Shown here in pieces: positions 34,271 through 46,980 of a stretch of 64,000 nt of DNA (position 1 is the first letter of the stretch; the number at the start of each line of letters is the position of its first letter). The notes below the pieces were generated by a model. It did not search any database and had not been told where the DNA came from. It worked only from the letters and a program-made list of their open reading frames with translations. The translations under genes and the position numbers were made by a program. This stretch comes from Tenebrio molitor (lineage: Eukaryota; Arthropoda; Insecta; Coleoptera; Tenebrionidae), in assembly GCF_963966145.1 (NCBI RefSeq), contig NC_091048.1:28396001-28460000 (forward strand), written 5' to 3'.

Positions 34271-36883
34271 TCAAAATACAGCCATTTCGTCACGGTTTTT
34301 GTAAGCTACGTTGTCGTCTAAGGTTAAAAGGAACATGAAGGTGCTGTAGAGGGCGCCAGCGCTCAAGAGATGCCACAAGTCGTGGACGTCGTAGAAATTC
34401 AAGAAAACACAATCTTCGTTTCGTTGGCGCGATATGGCGGGACTCTTCTGTTTGTTTTTGTTGAGAAAAAGTCACTAAAATATCTTATCGAATCAACTCA
34501 CCCTCCATTCAGTGCATGTTTGGAAGTAAGCATAACTTCCAGAACTCCATAAAATTATAGACCACAAGAGATAAAAGATATTCTGTGGGCTGACTCCTTC
34601 GCAATAAATACATGTTTTGAAAATGAAGTAAATGAGCGTGTGCAGAAAAGCGTTGCCCATTAGTTGAATCAGAATTAAAGTTCCAAAGTCTACGACTCCC
34701 TTAACAAAAAAATAACATCCGCTAGTTGATAGGACAATGTTGAAGGCGATCGCCGTTACAACGGAAATGAAACGTACTGCAATAGGTTGGTTGTGAAATC
34801 AATGGTGGGTACTTGAGACGTACCTTTTCGTCGTGGTTTTAGTAGATGGAAGACACGGTGTTGGCGATTTCGCAGTTGTGATGTGAGATTTCCTAGATTG
34901 TCCCAGACGGGTCCAAGAAAGTAGGCCTTCAGGGACAAAAAGATGCACAGAGGGATGTGCAGCATGATGAGACCGGTTACCACGGCAACCTCGTTGGTGA
35001 GAAGTCCCACCGTAGCTGAAAGAAGCGGTGTCGTAGTTTTGATTTTGATAGATGGAAAGGAGTACCGATGAATATGAAGAGTCCTAGGAGGATGAAAGTG
35101 TGACTGGTGGAGAGGGAGACGTCAGAGTGTCGATTTTCGTAGAGTTGGACCATGCAAAGAACCGCCATCAGGTACATGAAGGTGACGTCTGCAAAATGAG
35201 CGTGTTGAGGAGTTGGGCGAGTTTATCACGTACCAAACTGGAAGCTGAACTGGCTCGGGCAGACGTGGTAGCAAGCAGAAAGGACTCCTTCGCCGATCAA
35301 GGCAAGACCCATCGCGTTGAAGACTCCGTAGTGGCGCGGAACGCCGGTGGACAGCGCTTGGTACTTGCTCTTCCAGTGGGCCACCATGCACAGAAACAGC
35401 GCTCCCATCAGAATGTACCCCACGTTGGAGTAGATGTGGTTGAAATCCCCGAAGTTCCACAACGGGTTTGCACAAAGATAGTTGTAGTAGCACATGTCCT
35501 CGTCTCCGGTCTTGTTGGCGATTTTCTGGTAAGTCCAGACGAGTTGCGTCACCGGAATCCCGTAGAAAATTCCAACGTGGAGCAGATTCCACACGAAGCC
35601 AAACGATTTCTCGCGGCTGTCCTGCAGGTTTTGTGCCAAATCAGAAACATTTATTTCGTCCGGCAAAGTTCTCTCTCTCCTCTCGTTTCCATCAACAGAA
35701 TCTTCGTTCGCGCTTTGGTGTGAACCCAAGTCTTCTTGGACTTCTCCACTTGTGCCTTCCTGGTGTTGAGATAACAAACCTGGACTATCTTGTTGCTCCT
35801 CCGGTACAGTCTCTTCCTCTTGAGGTACCAACGGCTCGCTATCGTCGTACCTAGTGCCCCCTGCTGCTTTGCCACACATATGAAAAACGCATACTATAAG
35901 CACAGCGACCAAGCAGACAACCACAATCATTCCGAGCACGAAGAAAATAGCGACCGTGCGGTGGTCCTTGATTTCACTTATGGAAACAGTGACGTGAGAG
36001 GTACGACTGTTTTCTCTAAACACGCTCTTGTCAAGGGGGTTGTATTTTTGGATGCAGTCAGAGTCGTTCATTCTCGCGACTAAAACCAAACTGAAGCCTT
36101 CACCGAATTCGCTTCTCTGAAAACGACGGTCAGCAGGAGTTGAATCGTCGCGGTGGTACTTACCTACTCGGATACTCAGTCCTCCTTTACGGGAGATCGT
36201 TTGGTGGACACTTCGCGACACTTCCAGGTTGAAAACTGGACACTAAACGAATTTGGTCAGTACCAGAGCTGGGCAAAAGTATACTTACCTACTTGATTAT
36301 TTTGGATGGAAGCGGACAGACAAAGTTCGGAATTCGAGTTGACCTTGATGACGGTGGTTAAAGTTTCATTGGAGGAGAATCTGTAGAAGAAGTAGTCGGG
36401 TTGGCTCGGCGACACCGAGACGGTGTACTCCTTTCTACTGGTGATGTTAAAGTGATACTCTTTTTTGACCAGAAGGTACAAGGTTACATTGGTCGGAGAA
36501 GCAGTAGATAGAGTGACAGTAAAATTTTTGGCCCACCCTAAGTGATCTACTCCGTTGTCGCAAAAAATGCGAGATGTGTTGTCGTAGACGTTGTCGGTGT
36601 TGTTAACGCTGTTGGGAAGGATAAGAGGAACTGTCCAAGAGAGTATGTTGGTTTCTTGCTCCACCACCACGTGTACTGGGTCCTTTGGAGTGGCGTCGGT
36701 ACTCCAGGCGATTATTTTGAACAAATTTTTGACATGGCCGGGATGAAAATGAATGCGGGTGTTGTTGGACGAATCCAACACAAATTGCATCACTTGCGAG
36801 AAATTTCCACTTTGGTGACCATCAGTGTAACAGTGCACCAGAAGAAGACCAACTATGACACAACGTGAACTGAAGGCTTCCAT
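34271..36883 (-). CDS. SID-1-like protein, divergent copy 3
   Basis: Seven exons: 36883-36293, 36242-36168, 36116-35234, 35188-35066, 35015-34824, 34776-34502 and 34447-34271; 771 residues. It begins MEAFSSRC with a signal peptide. The ectodomain has many N-x-S/T sites. The acidic cytoplasmic loop contains GLLSQHQEGTSGEVQEDLG. The core has DEDMCYYNYLCANP, LSACYHVCP and YDVHDLWHLLSA, so the metal-site residues are present. Its start codon is only 93 bp from the stop codon of the canonical sil gene upstream, so promoter and preceding 3' end share that short gap. The AATAAA overlaps the bases right after its stop. Because it lies next to the canonical gene, this copy is probably closest to the original arrangement. 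Confidence 0.9.
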
Positions 36884-36976
36884 TTTGCAACTAAATCAAT
36901 TGCAAAACAATTGTTGCAGTTTTTTTATCGTAGATTAAATAAATCAGTGATTAACTTAAAAAAACAGTTTATTTAT
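36884..36976 (-). promoter_or_regulatory. Compact 93-bp spacer: sil 3' end and promoter of copy 3
   Basis: This gap holds an AATAAA-type signal for the canonical gene (bases just beyond its stop) and a TATA-like ACGATAAAAA at about 36920-36930. The TATA-like element is also found upstream of copy 1 (about 29355) and, with changes, copy 2 (about 33060). Readthrough or linked transcription of adjacent copies is possible. Confidence 0.45.
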
Positions 36977-39658
36977 TTAGAATACAGTAATGTTTTCGCG
37001 TTTTTTATCGACCAAGTCGTCATCCAGACAGAGCAAAAACATGAAGGTGAGGTACAGAGCTGGGGCGCTGAGTAAGTGCCAGACGTCATGTTTGTCGTAG
37101 AAATTCATCACGATGCACTCTTGATTCCACTGGCGGGACTCCGCAGGGGTGACCTGCAACAATTAGTACCGCATCTGTTTGGCTACTGTTGCGTCGATAC
37201 TAACAGTCCACAAGGTGGCGTTGTCCAAGAAGAAGACGGCCGAGGTAGCCCACGCCGCCATCCCCAACACCCCGTAGATTATGGCTTCGACGCAGATTCT
37301 CTCGCCGTGCACCAACTGAAAACGCGACAGTTTGATACGTTTCTACCGGTCGACAGTACCGACCTTCATGCTGGTGTAAAAGACGGCGTAGAGGACGGAA
37401 TTGCCCATCAAGAGCCCCAGGAGGAAGGTCCCGAAGTCGGTGACTCCGCTGTTGTACAGACACAGCCCGGTTATCAACATGGCGTAGTTGATCAAGTTGG
37501 CAACGATCAAGAGGAAGAAGCGACTCTTTTTGATCGGTGCGATTGCTTCGACTTTGTTGTCGCTGGAGGTGAAAGTCTTTTTGAGTTGTTTGAAACCGTC
37601 AAAGACGAAACTGACGAAGTAGATCTTGAAGGAAATGTAGACGCAGAGGACCGAGTAGATGACGACGAAGACGATCCAGACGCTCAGAGTGCTGTTCAGG
37701 ATCCCCACCATGGCTGCAAAGACTGTCTGAAAACTTGAAGTCACTTCTTGGTGACTCACCTAGAAAGATCGCCATTCCCAAGACTGTGAAAGTCGCGTAG
37801 GCGGTGGCGTTGACATCTGGGTGGCGGTTCTGGTACAGCTTGATCATGCAAAGTACCGCCATCACGTACATGAAGCTAGTATCTGAAACCGCGAGTTATT
37901 TGGTGGTACTAGAAGCGGCGGGACGTACCGAATTGGTAGTTGGACTGGCTGGGACAGATGTGGTAGCACGCCGAGAGCAGACCCTCGATGGTCAAGGCGA
38001 TGCCCATGGCGTAGAACACGCCATAGTGGGTCGGGATCCCGGTCTGTCAAAACAACTTAGATCCAGTACGACCATCCACGTCGCTACTTACACAATTGTT
38101 GGGGATCTTGGCGTGTCGGTAGAGCACCACGCACAGGAACAAGATCCCCATGAAGACGTACCCCACGTTGGAGAAGATGTGGTTGAAATCGCTCACCCCC
38201 CAGGCGGGGTTAGCGCACAAGAAATTGTAGTAGCACATGTCCTGGTCGCCAGTCCTGTTCACCACTCTCTGGTACGTCGTGACCAGCTGCACCACCGGGA
38301 TGCTGTAGAAAATGGCGATGCTCAAAATGTGCCACAAGTAGTTGTACGACCTCCTCCTGTCTTTGGTCGGCGCCCGGGCCAGGAGGTTGACAGTGAGCTT
38401 GTTGTTGGTGAGGAGTTGTTTCTTGTCTTCCGCCGTGATCCCGGGCTCGACCACGAAGTCTGCATCACCCTCGAGAGTGTCTGTGATGTCGCGCGATTTG
38501 CTCTTCAAGTAGGATCTCAAGGTACCCCATCTGGTGAACGCAAACACCATGACGATGGCAAAGACGTAAAAGGCTCCGATCGCGCACAGAGTGACCAAAG
38601 ATGCGACACCATAGTCTTTGCCGTTGATACCCTTGACGATGGAGAAGTTTACGATGGAAGTACGATTCGCTGCGATGATATTGGAGTTTTTGTGGCCTCG
38701 TGGAAGCAGAGAGTGCTTCTGGCTGCACTCGTAATTGTCAGCTTTAGCAACGAAGACTAGGAAGAATCCGTCCGGGTACTCCTTGCTCTGTGACACCCGG
38801 TACTCAACACTGACACTTTAAGAGGGTACTACTCACCCTGATGCTCATCCCTCCTTTGCGGTTGATTGTCTGGTATTTACCCTCGTAGGTGATGTCTTTG
38901 TCCAAGTCGAAAACCGGGCACTGGAAGGACTGTCTTAAAAACGGTACGACTCTAGTTTTGGTACTCTTACGAAACTGTCTTGGATCGAGACAGTCAAGCA
39001 AACGTCGTCGTCCGACGTGATCTCCACGACCGCTGTGGTCGACCTCCTGTCCAAGAACTTGTAGTAGTAGTACTTGGTCTCGCTGGGGGACACCGCGATC
39101 GAGTACTTCTTGTTCTCGGTCAGGTAGAAGTTGCGCTCTTCTTCGACGATGACCGAGACTTCCACGTTGACCATGGAGGATGTGGACAGAGCCACGATGA
39201 AGTTCTGCGACAGCGGTATCGACAGCTTCCTGGTAAAGCTTTCTACAAAGCGCTAGTTGAGCAGTACCGTCGTCCAACTTACTACTCTTGGTGATCTGGA
39301 GCATGTTGTTGTGACACAGCGTCCTGGAGGTGTTGTGAAAGTGCACCACCCCGTCCCTGGTGGAGGTGTCCACGACGAAGGGAATCTGCCAGGAGAGTAC
39401 TTCGCGTTCTTGCCTGACCACGAGCAGCACGGGACTCTCCACCAGGGCGTCGCTGCTCCACGCGCTGATCCTGTAAGGGTACATCGACTGGGACGTGGGG
39501 AAGACCAAGACGTGCTCCGTGGTCTGGTTGAACCGGAAGGACATGGTCTTGGAGTAGGTCCCTTCGTGCTGAACCATCTGCAGTTTGGCCACAGCCGCGC
39601 ACTCCTCCACGGCGGTACTCGCCAGAACGCTCACCAACGTCCACCAAATCGGCCCCAT
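36977..39658 (-). CDS. SID-1-like protein, canonical copy 4
   Basis: The start is the ATG at 39658, giving MGPIWWTLVSVLASTA, a good signal peptide; the codon further upstream at 39688 is GTG. There are more introns than in copies 1-3, including a 40-bp one in the ectodomain and one after KIPNNC. The product has an ectodomain ending CPVFDLDK, a first helix (VASLVTLCAIGAFYVFAIV), a basic/acidic cytoplasmic loop, and a multipass core. The core has DQDMCYYNFLCANPAW, DFNHIFSNVGYVFMG, LLSACYHICPSQSNYQF, DTSFMYVMAVLCMIKLYQNRHPD and the C-terminal YDKHDVWHLLSA. It is closer to the general SID-1/SIDT consensus than the other copies. The predicted Ser/His/Asp/HxxxH site is intact. It is the likely parent of the two 3' remnants. 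A TCAGTT initiator at 39695-39700 (minus) would give a 40-base 5' UTR. Confidence 0.9.
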
Positions 39659-39700
39659 CTCGCACCAATCGAGCCGCGAGGGATGCACCCGTACAACTGA

Positions 39701-42597
39701 CGAGATACTCAGCCTTTCGTCGATAATCCACGCCTTATCAATTATTTACATTGAAAAGTCTGTCACGCCAATTCGAGTTATTATCGACGGACGCGTGGCG
39801 AACCGCGGTTTCCGCGATTTCGCCCAAAACGCGCAGTAGCAACATCCTGTTGAACATCGATCGCGGCCTTATCGTCCATCTGATTGTCGTGATTCGGATT
39901 ATCTAATGAACCGGCCGGCCAAGGGAGTGTCTTTGATCGACTCGTGCGGCGATAACGCCAAGGCCGTCCTGTCCGAGTCAAGTACCTTTGTTGGAACCAA
40001 CTGGACCGGTACTGCTTCCCCGAATTGCGGTGGTCTTCATCTGTCGCACTGATGGGTTTATTACGACCGATGGGAAAGACACGTCCTCCTCGGTACATTA
40101 TTCATCGAAGCATCAAACTTAATAATTAATTGATCGTTTCCATTATTGATTCTGGTGAAGTGGCGAACTCTCAAGGTTAATTATCGGGGCTGGGGGGCGG
40201 ATCCTCACCTCCCATCGACGGGTCAGGGGATGACTATTTTTTTCAACACTAGACCTTGCCGAAGGTCAATGTCGCGTCACTACCAACGACCATTTTTTGC
40301 CAACTGGACCCACTTGTCGCCTCACTTCCAACAATTCTGATAAGATAACGATCTACACGTTTTTAGAACTGCTTACTAATGATAGTACTGACGGTACCAC
40401 ACCGGTACAATTTTTTTTTTTTGTATTTTGTGATAATTATCGATGTTTACAGTTATAGTTTTTAATGCCGATCCCAAAATTCCGTCATCTGCAAATTCCG
40501 ACTTAACAGCAATGACGAAAAAAAACAAGATGCAATTTTTTTCCGTCATTTTAGATAACTTGGAGCGTTCAAAAATCTTTGGAATTCCTCTCGAGTCGCT
40601 GAAATAGTTTCGATTCCGATGGTTATCAATTGCCAGTTTTAGTAGGCCTTGAAATTAAAAATAATTTGTCACTTGACGGAAAGTGAAGTTCGGTCAAAGT
40701 GTCAAACAAATGACTAATTAGTAATTACACTGCTGACTAATTTTGTTTGTTCAAGACAGATAAAAGGATCATTTGAAGGTGTTGTCATCTTTCGATAAGA
40801 AGTGTTTATTTAGTGTTTACCTGATTTGTCTCCAATTGAATTTGTGTGGATTGCGTAACAAAGTGTTGAAACAGTTCTAGATGCGATTCAGTTTGTTTCA
40901 TTTTCAGCTATTTCTCGTTCAAAAAATTTATACGAGTAGATAACGTCGAAAAGATAATAAAAACAGGGAATTTGAAAAAATGTATTGAATCGGTGGAATA
41001 GGACGAGGTGTGATTAATAAAAAATAGGATGAAACGAAAAATATGAGAAATGGTTGTCACGTGATGTTGAGTGTATGGAGGTGTAATGTGAATTGTGGCG
41101 CCGCCCATGTACTTCTTGTTTTTGGTGTAGGTATTTTAAAATTTAAATGGCGCGGAACGAAGCTTGCCTCTTGCTTTTATAAAAAATATTTCAATAGGGA
41201 CGAAATATATTCTGTTCAGACCAAGAGTTTGACATTCGTGAATTTTGTTTTATACTTTTTAAAGAAAAATTGCTTCGAAGAGTTAATGATATGAGAAAAG
41301 GATCTCGCTTTATGTTAAATACACCTAATTATCATGTAAATTGTAGCACCGCCCATGTTCTTCTCGTTTTTGGTATATTAAAGAAGTCTGTGACTTAGTC
41401 ACTAATTTGAATAGTGATCGAAAAGGTATTGAATGTTTTGAGAAACATCCTGTATACTAGAAGTGAAGCGTACACCGTGATTTAAAAAAATATTGTAATA
41501 AGACCATGTTTGGTACTTTTAAGCAAATTTTTACGTTCTTTTTGTAGTTTCATTGTTTTTTATTTTTCAAGAGAAAAAGTTTTTTTTGATTTGTATTTAA
41601 GCTTGAAGAGAAACAATTCTAAAGACATTTTTCTCTTTTCGGAAAGAATGAAAAATGTAAATGCTAATTAAGAAGTGCGAGAGTGGGACGTCACGTGATG
41701 CTAAATGGACGTAATTGCAATGCAAATTGTGGTACCGCCCATGTTCTTCTTGTTTTCTTGGTACATTAAAATTGCTCGAGGAGCTGATATTGCCTTGAGA
41801 TATTACAAAAGAAAAAATAAGTAACAAAATAAAAGGATGTAAAAAATAATAATAAAAATAAGACGAAGGACGCGTAATTCACAAATAAAGAAAAGCAGAA
41901 CTAGTGTGGATATCGTTGAAGAGAAAATCACAAAATTATAAAGAGAAATAGTAAAAAAATTCAATTATTAGAATGGGATGTAACGTGATAATAATAATAA
42001 TTAAAGTGGAAAATGTAGTTTTCTGTTGGTACTATTTTTTTGAGCATGGATTTAGAAGTTGAAATAATTTATTAACTCTTGAAAGAGAAGTAAAAATGAA
42101 TGAACTCATGAAGTAAAAATAAATATAAAGAAACACAATGAAAATGTTGCAAACGAGGAAATAATTTAAAGGTGACAACAATAAATTTTGTAAATAAAAA
42201 AAAGAATGTGGACATTAACAAGCTAATGGAAATATTGAAAACAAGATCAAAAATGCGAAAAAACTAGTTTGCGAATTAACATAATGATAAAATAAAAAAA
42301 CTGACGCCACTTAAAAGTAAAATGATACATTTATACAGAGTGTCAGTGTTGCCACATTCAAGCCTCGTCTTGTTATCTGAAGGTTGTCACGAAAGGAAAC
42401 ATCCTGTGCAATCAATTTCACACATTCAGATTTACCAAACCGCAAAAACCCATTTTGGTTTGTGTTCTTAATTAAATCTAGTTGTTCCAAGAAATGCAAT
42501 TGTTTTTTTGGAAATGAGTAGACCACCGGAAATTTGAAAAGCATCGGCAAACATACACCGTTCATTTTGTATATTTTTGGTAGTGTAAAACATTCGA
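39701..42597. other. Gene-poor AT-rich intergenic DNA
   Basis: No gene is supported. A segment recurs near 41100, 41340 and 41740 with 'ccgcccatgt' followed by 'cttcttgttttt' and about 30 bp of shared sequence, which suggests an old dispersed or tandem repeat. The rest is A/T-rich. Confidence 0.5.
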
Positions 42598-42717
42598 ATT
42601 TGCCGCCAAAACGCACCCTTCCTATTGGACCCCGTCGAAGTTGCCGCTAAAACGCACCCTTCCTATTGGACCTCGTCGAATTTGCCACCAAAACGCACCC
42701 TTCCTATTGGTCCTCGT
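42598..42717. repeat. Three tandem 41-bp repeats with inverted CCAAT boxes
   Basis: Three near-identical units of 41 bp start at about 42598, 42639 and 42680. Each contains 'aaaacgcacccttcctattg', so each carries ATTGG, the inverted CCAAT pentamer. Spacing of 41 bp is about four turns of the helix, which puts the three boxes on the same face. No gene start is visible beside it. Confidence 0.85.
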
Positions 42718-43690
42718 GACTCCACCTCTTTTCAATACACCGACACCTGACGCACAGCTTGATTTTTATTTTAGTTAATCTAGTCTTTCCAACAAGCTGA
42801 ATTTTTTTACGGAAATGTTTGTGGAACAAGAAATTTCTCAAACTTCCTTAATAAAATCTTTGTATTTCGAATTTGCCGGCTACTCCTCATTGGTCCCCAC
42901 ACCTCCGCTTGTTTCCAAAATCCTTTTACCAGCTCCTCAAGACGAATTTTCGTCTAAAAATAGCGAAAATTTTTGCGTTAAATTCCCCGCCAGGTTATTG
43001 AATCTAACTGTAATCGTAAATATTATCGAGCACGACACCAAACTCGTTTCCAGTTTGATTAATCGGAGGTTGGTAGCCTGGGACATGTGTTCTCCTATCT
43101 AAAAATTCGTGTGGGGCGAGCCAGATCGTCCCATCACAAACCCAGATCGTCGATGGAAACGCACTCACGAGCGACGGAAGTGGATTAAGAAAATCCATTA
43201 TTCAGACTGGTCCTTCACGGCGATTTGGGGTCGCGGAAAATACCGAAATGGATGCCACGAATACGAAATAACGAGCAGTCTCAAGGTGTCGCCGGTTATC
43301 TCCGTGTAATTTGTTTTTAATGGCGATCTTCTGTTCGGGATTAATGGGTTCGGGGTATTTTCGATGAGTTATCGCCGCCGCCGAGATTTATAGCGCGCTC
43401 TCTTAGAACCTCGAGGGACGCCGATCAACGGTTCTTAATCGGAGGAGGCGCTGGGAATTTTTTATAACGACAATAATAGACCGATCGATCGGGGAGGCCG
43501 CGGATAATGAGGCGATGTTTGCTTGTTTTTTGTACAAATAACAAAAATAGTCCAAAAGGACAGCAAAGTAGACAACGGTGATGTGATTGGTGTCTAGATT
43601 GGGAAGGGCTTCAAGGCGGAATCTACAGGGTGATTGTCAAATAAATTGTGTTTTATTTTTATGTCGCTGCCAACAAGGACAATGTAATTT
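42718..43690. other. Intergenic, no gene supported
   Basis: A 95-codon frame (42815-43102) is present but has no recognisable features. Around 43100-43500 the sequence is more GC-rich and unique. Confidence 0.45.
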
Positions 43691-43951
43691 ATACCGGGTG
43701 ACTTTTAATGATTGAGACAAATTAAGTGGGTTGGTACTCCCGAAGAATTGGTACGCCTTGTCATTTGTCAAAGAGGTGTCTGCTGATTCGCTTTCTAGGT
43801 TAAGATTCTAGAAATAAATAATGACAATTTGATTTATTTTGACTTTTAAACTGTCATATTTGAATCTGTCAGTCAAGTGTACCAACATGAAATCGTAAAT
43901 ATGTTGCCAACCAAACGAAAATAATTTCAATCATTAAAAGTCACCAGGTAT
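43691..43951. mobile_element. MITE-like element, about 32-bp terminal inverted repeats
   Basis: The left end is 'taccgggtgacttttaatga' continuing 'ttgagacaaatt'. The right end, reverse complemented, reads 'tacctggtgacttttaatga' continuing 'ttgaaattatttt'. The interior of about 200 bp has no coding potential. It has the size and layout of a non-autonomous DNA transposon. Confidence 0.75.
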
Positions 43952-45640
43952 TTGCTTTAGATGGAAGAGAATGTCAATTTATCGTCAATCTGACAAATAT
44001 ACAGGGTAGACAGGTAAATTACTCGAGTTATAATTCCGCATTTTCAGTCCTTTTTTCAATCTGAAAATATACAGAGTGATTAATTAAATCATTTAGGTCG
44101 TAGCTGTGTTTTTTTATCAAGTTTTTGGTCTTATTTTTGGTTAAAAAAATCGAGGACAGTGTTTTTTGATTAAACAAATCGAGACGCAGTAGATGTTTTT
44201 AATTTCGAAAATATACACAGGGGACAATTAAAGAATTACGTTCTAATTTACAAATGATAGTTAATCCTCAATGAAAATTTACGAGAATAATAACACGTGA
44301 CAAAAGTTTGTCTATGGTAAAATACACGAGTATGTTTTAAGAGTCACCCTGTAGAAACCTATAGATTTGAATTAGTAAAAATCGTTTAGTGCAAGTTGGT
44401 GCATTTCGTGAATGTTGCCGGTATTGCCACCAATTTTATTTGTCACATAGTAACAATAATTTTGTGTATTCATTAATTAATAAATTTATTTATTACTCAA
44501 GGTCGTATAAATTTATATTTTATTAACATATTATACGACAGCCTAGATGTTTAAATTCCTTCTTTATGGCGGTCTCTGTAACAAAACACCGCAGTCCTTT
44601 TTTAGGACTGCAAATCGCCGATTGAACAACAACAGGTGCTATAGTCGGTGCGGCGACTCAATGGAGTAATACGGTGCAGCTCAATACACGCAGCCAAAAT
44701 TTCCGTCAATTCAAAACTCAAATTTGGCGAGGCAGTGTAAATCAGGCTTTTCATGACGTCGCTACGGCTATCACGTGGCTACTCCACAGGTTCGCCGCGC
44801 GAACTATAGCAACACCGCCAAACCCATCCAGATTTTCGGATTTTCTGCGCATTTGACCCAATCGTACAAATCGTATCGGTTCTTATTAGTGCGTTTTTAT
44901 TTCCAGAATCGATCATTATTTCCGTCCCAGTCAGAAACACTCGACAAAACCTCAAAACAACTGATAACTCTGAGACAAATATTTAACGTCAAGCCCATCC
45001 TCGACTCTTCGATTTGTTTTCAACGTGTCATATCGGCGTGACGTCACACAACATCGTAAAAAACAGATTTTAATAGCACCTGTTTCGGTGTTATTAGTGG
45101 TTCGAATGTGCCACTCTTATCTTTTTTTCCGCGGCGCGCGGATTAATGATGCTTCATTGTCCCATCGGGTCCCATTGGTGGGATTCAGGTTCTGCCCTCT
45201 TCGCCCTCTTCCTCGGTGACATTTGCGATCGATCCGAAAAATGCGCTCCTCGCTTTCGCATTGTTGTCGTTTAAATGTTTAATCGTCGAAACTTTGTCTC
45301 AAGTCCAAGTGTGTCGGTTAATATTAATGGTGATGGTTTGTCGTTAGGAATATTGACCCTCGAGTTGGTCGCTCGGACGCATCAAATATTCACAAATGAC
45401 AACAAAAACGAATATTTACTGAAATCGTAAGGATTAGCGGCGAGGAAGTCGTCAATATTTCAGATATCTGGAACGCCCCCTCGCGTCTTCTATTAAATTT
45501 TATTGCCGTCCACCTGCTCCGATCGATTCCCACACGTATGCATATTTTATGCAACCTGAAATGGTGACATTTTCAAATCTATTATGCCTCATTATATCAA
45601 ACGGAAGGTCGATACAACAGCTTTGTAATATGTTATCCAA
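43952..45640. other. Intergenic, possible further MITE relics
   Basis: There is a weak TIR pair, 'tacagagtgattaattaaa' near 44068 and its partial complement ending 'caccctgta' near 44352. The hairpin 'gcagtccttttttaggactgc' lies near 44590. No gene seen. Confidence 0.4.
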
Positions 45641-45649
45641 CACGATTTA

Positions 45650-46980
45650 CTCGCACCTTGCGCCAACACTTTTCTCTCAAAATAAACCGGGGTAACGCAG
45701 GGGGCTCTTTTAAGACCAATACGTTTCACATTTATGCCAAGGGTCTACTTGGGAAGATTAGCGCCAGCTGAATGTACAAGATAATTTTTCTTTTCATTTG
45801 AAATTATCTTCAAAATTACTCTTTAAATTGGTTGAAACACACTGTATATTAAATAAACCAAATAAAAGTGAGCTTGATTTTTTATTAAACACGTGCGAGT
45901 CAAACAAATTAGAAGCCTGAGTAGCGTTCTAACGAAAAGGGGATAGGCGGAGCTCTATTTACGCTAAGAGAGCATTGGCGGGACATCACGTGATGTCCTT
46001 TTCTCCTTGCAAAGTGTTTCATAAGTGTGACACTAACAGAAGGTCGATGCCAAAGCTCTTTGACACAATGTACCTTCTACCTTGACAACGTTTCTGTCAA
46101 ATGAACTTCGATTTGTTAACTTTTTACCAAAATCCAAGCACAAATTTTACTCAACTATCAACCGGAGTAACGCAGGGGGCACTTTTAAGACCTGTACTTT
46201 TCACATTTTGTTGAAGAGATCTTCCTGAGAAGACTGGAGTCCACCGAATGTACAAGAGAATTTTTGTTTTCATTTGAAAATATGTTCACATTTACTCTTT
46301 CAATTGATTTAAACTCACTGTATATCCATTAAACTAACTACAACTAAGCTTCATTTTTATTAGACACTAGCAAATCAGAGCTAGACAAATTAGAAGTCAC
46401 AGTAGCGTTCCAAGGAGAAATGGACAGGCGGAGCTATATTTACATTGTAGGAGCATGGGGATGACACCACGTGACGTCCTTTACTTGTTGCAATTTGTTC
46501 TATAAATGTAACACTAACGGCAGATCGATACCAAAGCTTCCTGATCTCTTGTCCAACACAATTTATCACGCTTGGTAGCTTGACAACTTGATTCACTCTT
46601 TACCAAAAACCCAGACTCAAATTTTGCTCAACCACCAACTGGAGTAACGCAGAGACGACTTACACTTTTTACATTTATACATAAATTCGACTGGCAAGAG
46701 TATCAGTTAAATAAATTAAAAAAAAAATCTTGTCCGTTGAAAATGTGTTCAAAGTAATTCTTTCAATTTGTTTAAACTCACTGTATATTAATTAAGCCAA
46801 ATGAAACTAAGCTTTATTTTTTATTATCCAAGCCAAATATAATCAAATTAGAAGTCACAGTAGCGCTTTAAGAAGAAAGGGATAGGCGGAGCTTTATTTA
46901 CAGTGTATGAGCATAGGCGTAACATCACGTGGTGTCCTTTTCTTGTTACAAAGCGTTCTATAAGTGTCATATTTCTTTTA
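45650..46980. repeat. Three tandem units of about 465 bp with RT-motif fragment
   Basis: Landmarks repeat at a constant distance: 'ggataggcggagct' and close variants at about 45947, 46423 and 46884. Each unit has 'gtaacgcagggggc...cttttaagacc', then 'aactcactgtatatta', then 'caaattagaagtcacagtag', then 'atcacgtgatgtcctttt'. The first part translates as GVTQGALLRP(I/V)(R/L)F, the reverse-transcriptase motif of non-LTR elements. The array is a tandem amplification that includes a piece of a LINE. The third unit is degraded in that part. Confidence 0.75.

Noticed and set aside
39659..39688. Longer N-terminus for canonical Sil starting at 39688
   Set aside because: The codon at 39688 is GTG; the ATG at 39658 gives a better signal peptide.
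44585..44615. Possible tRNA or small RNA at the GCAGTCC hairpin
   Set aside because: Only one 7-bp stem; no cloverleaf, no B box, and no known microRNA sequence.
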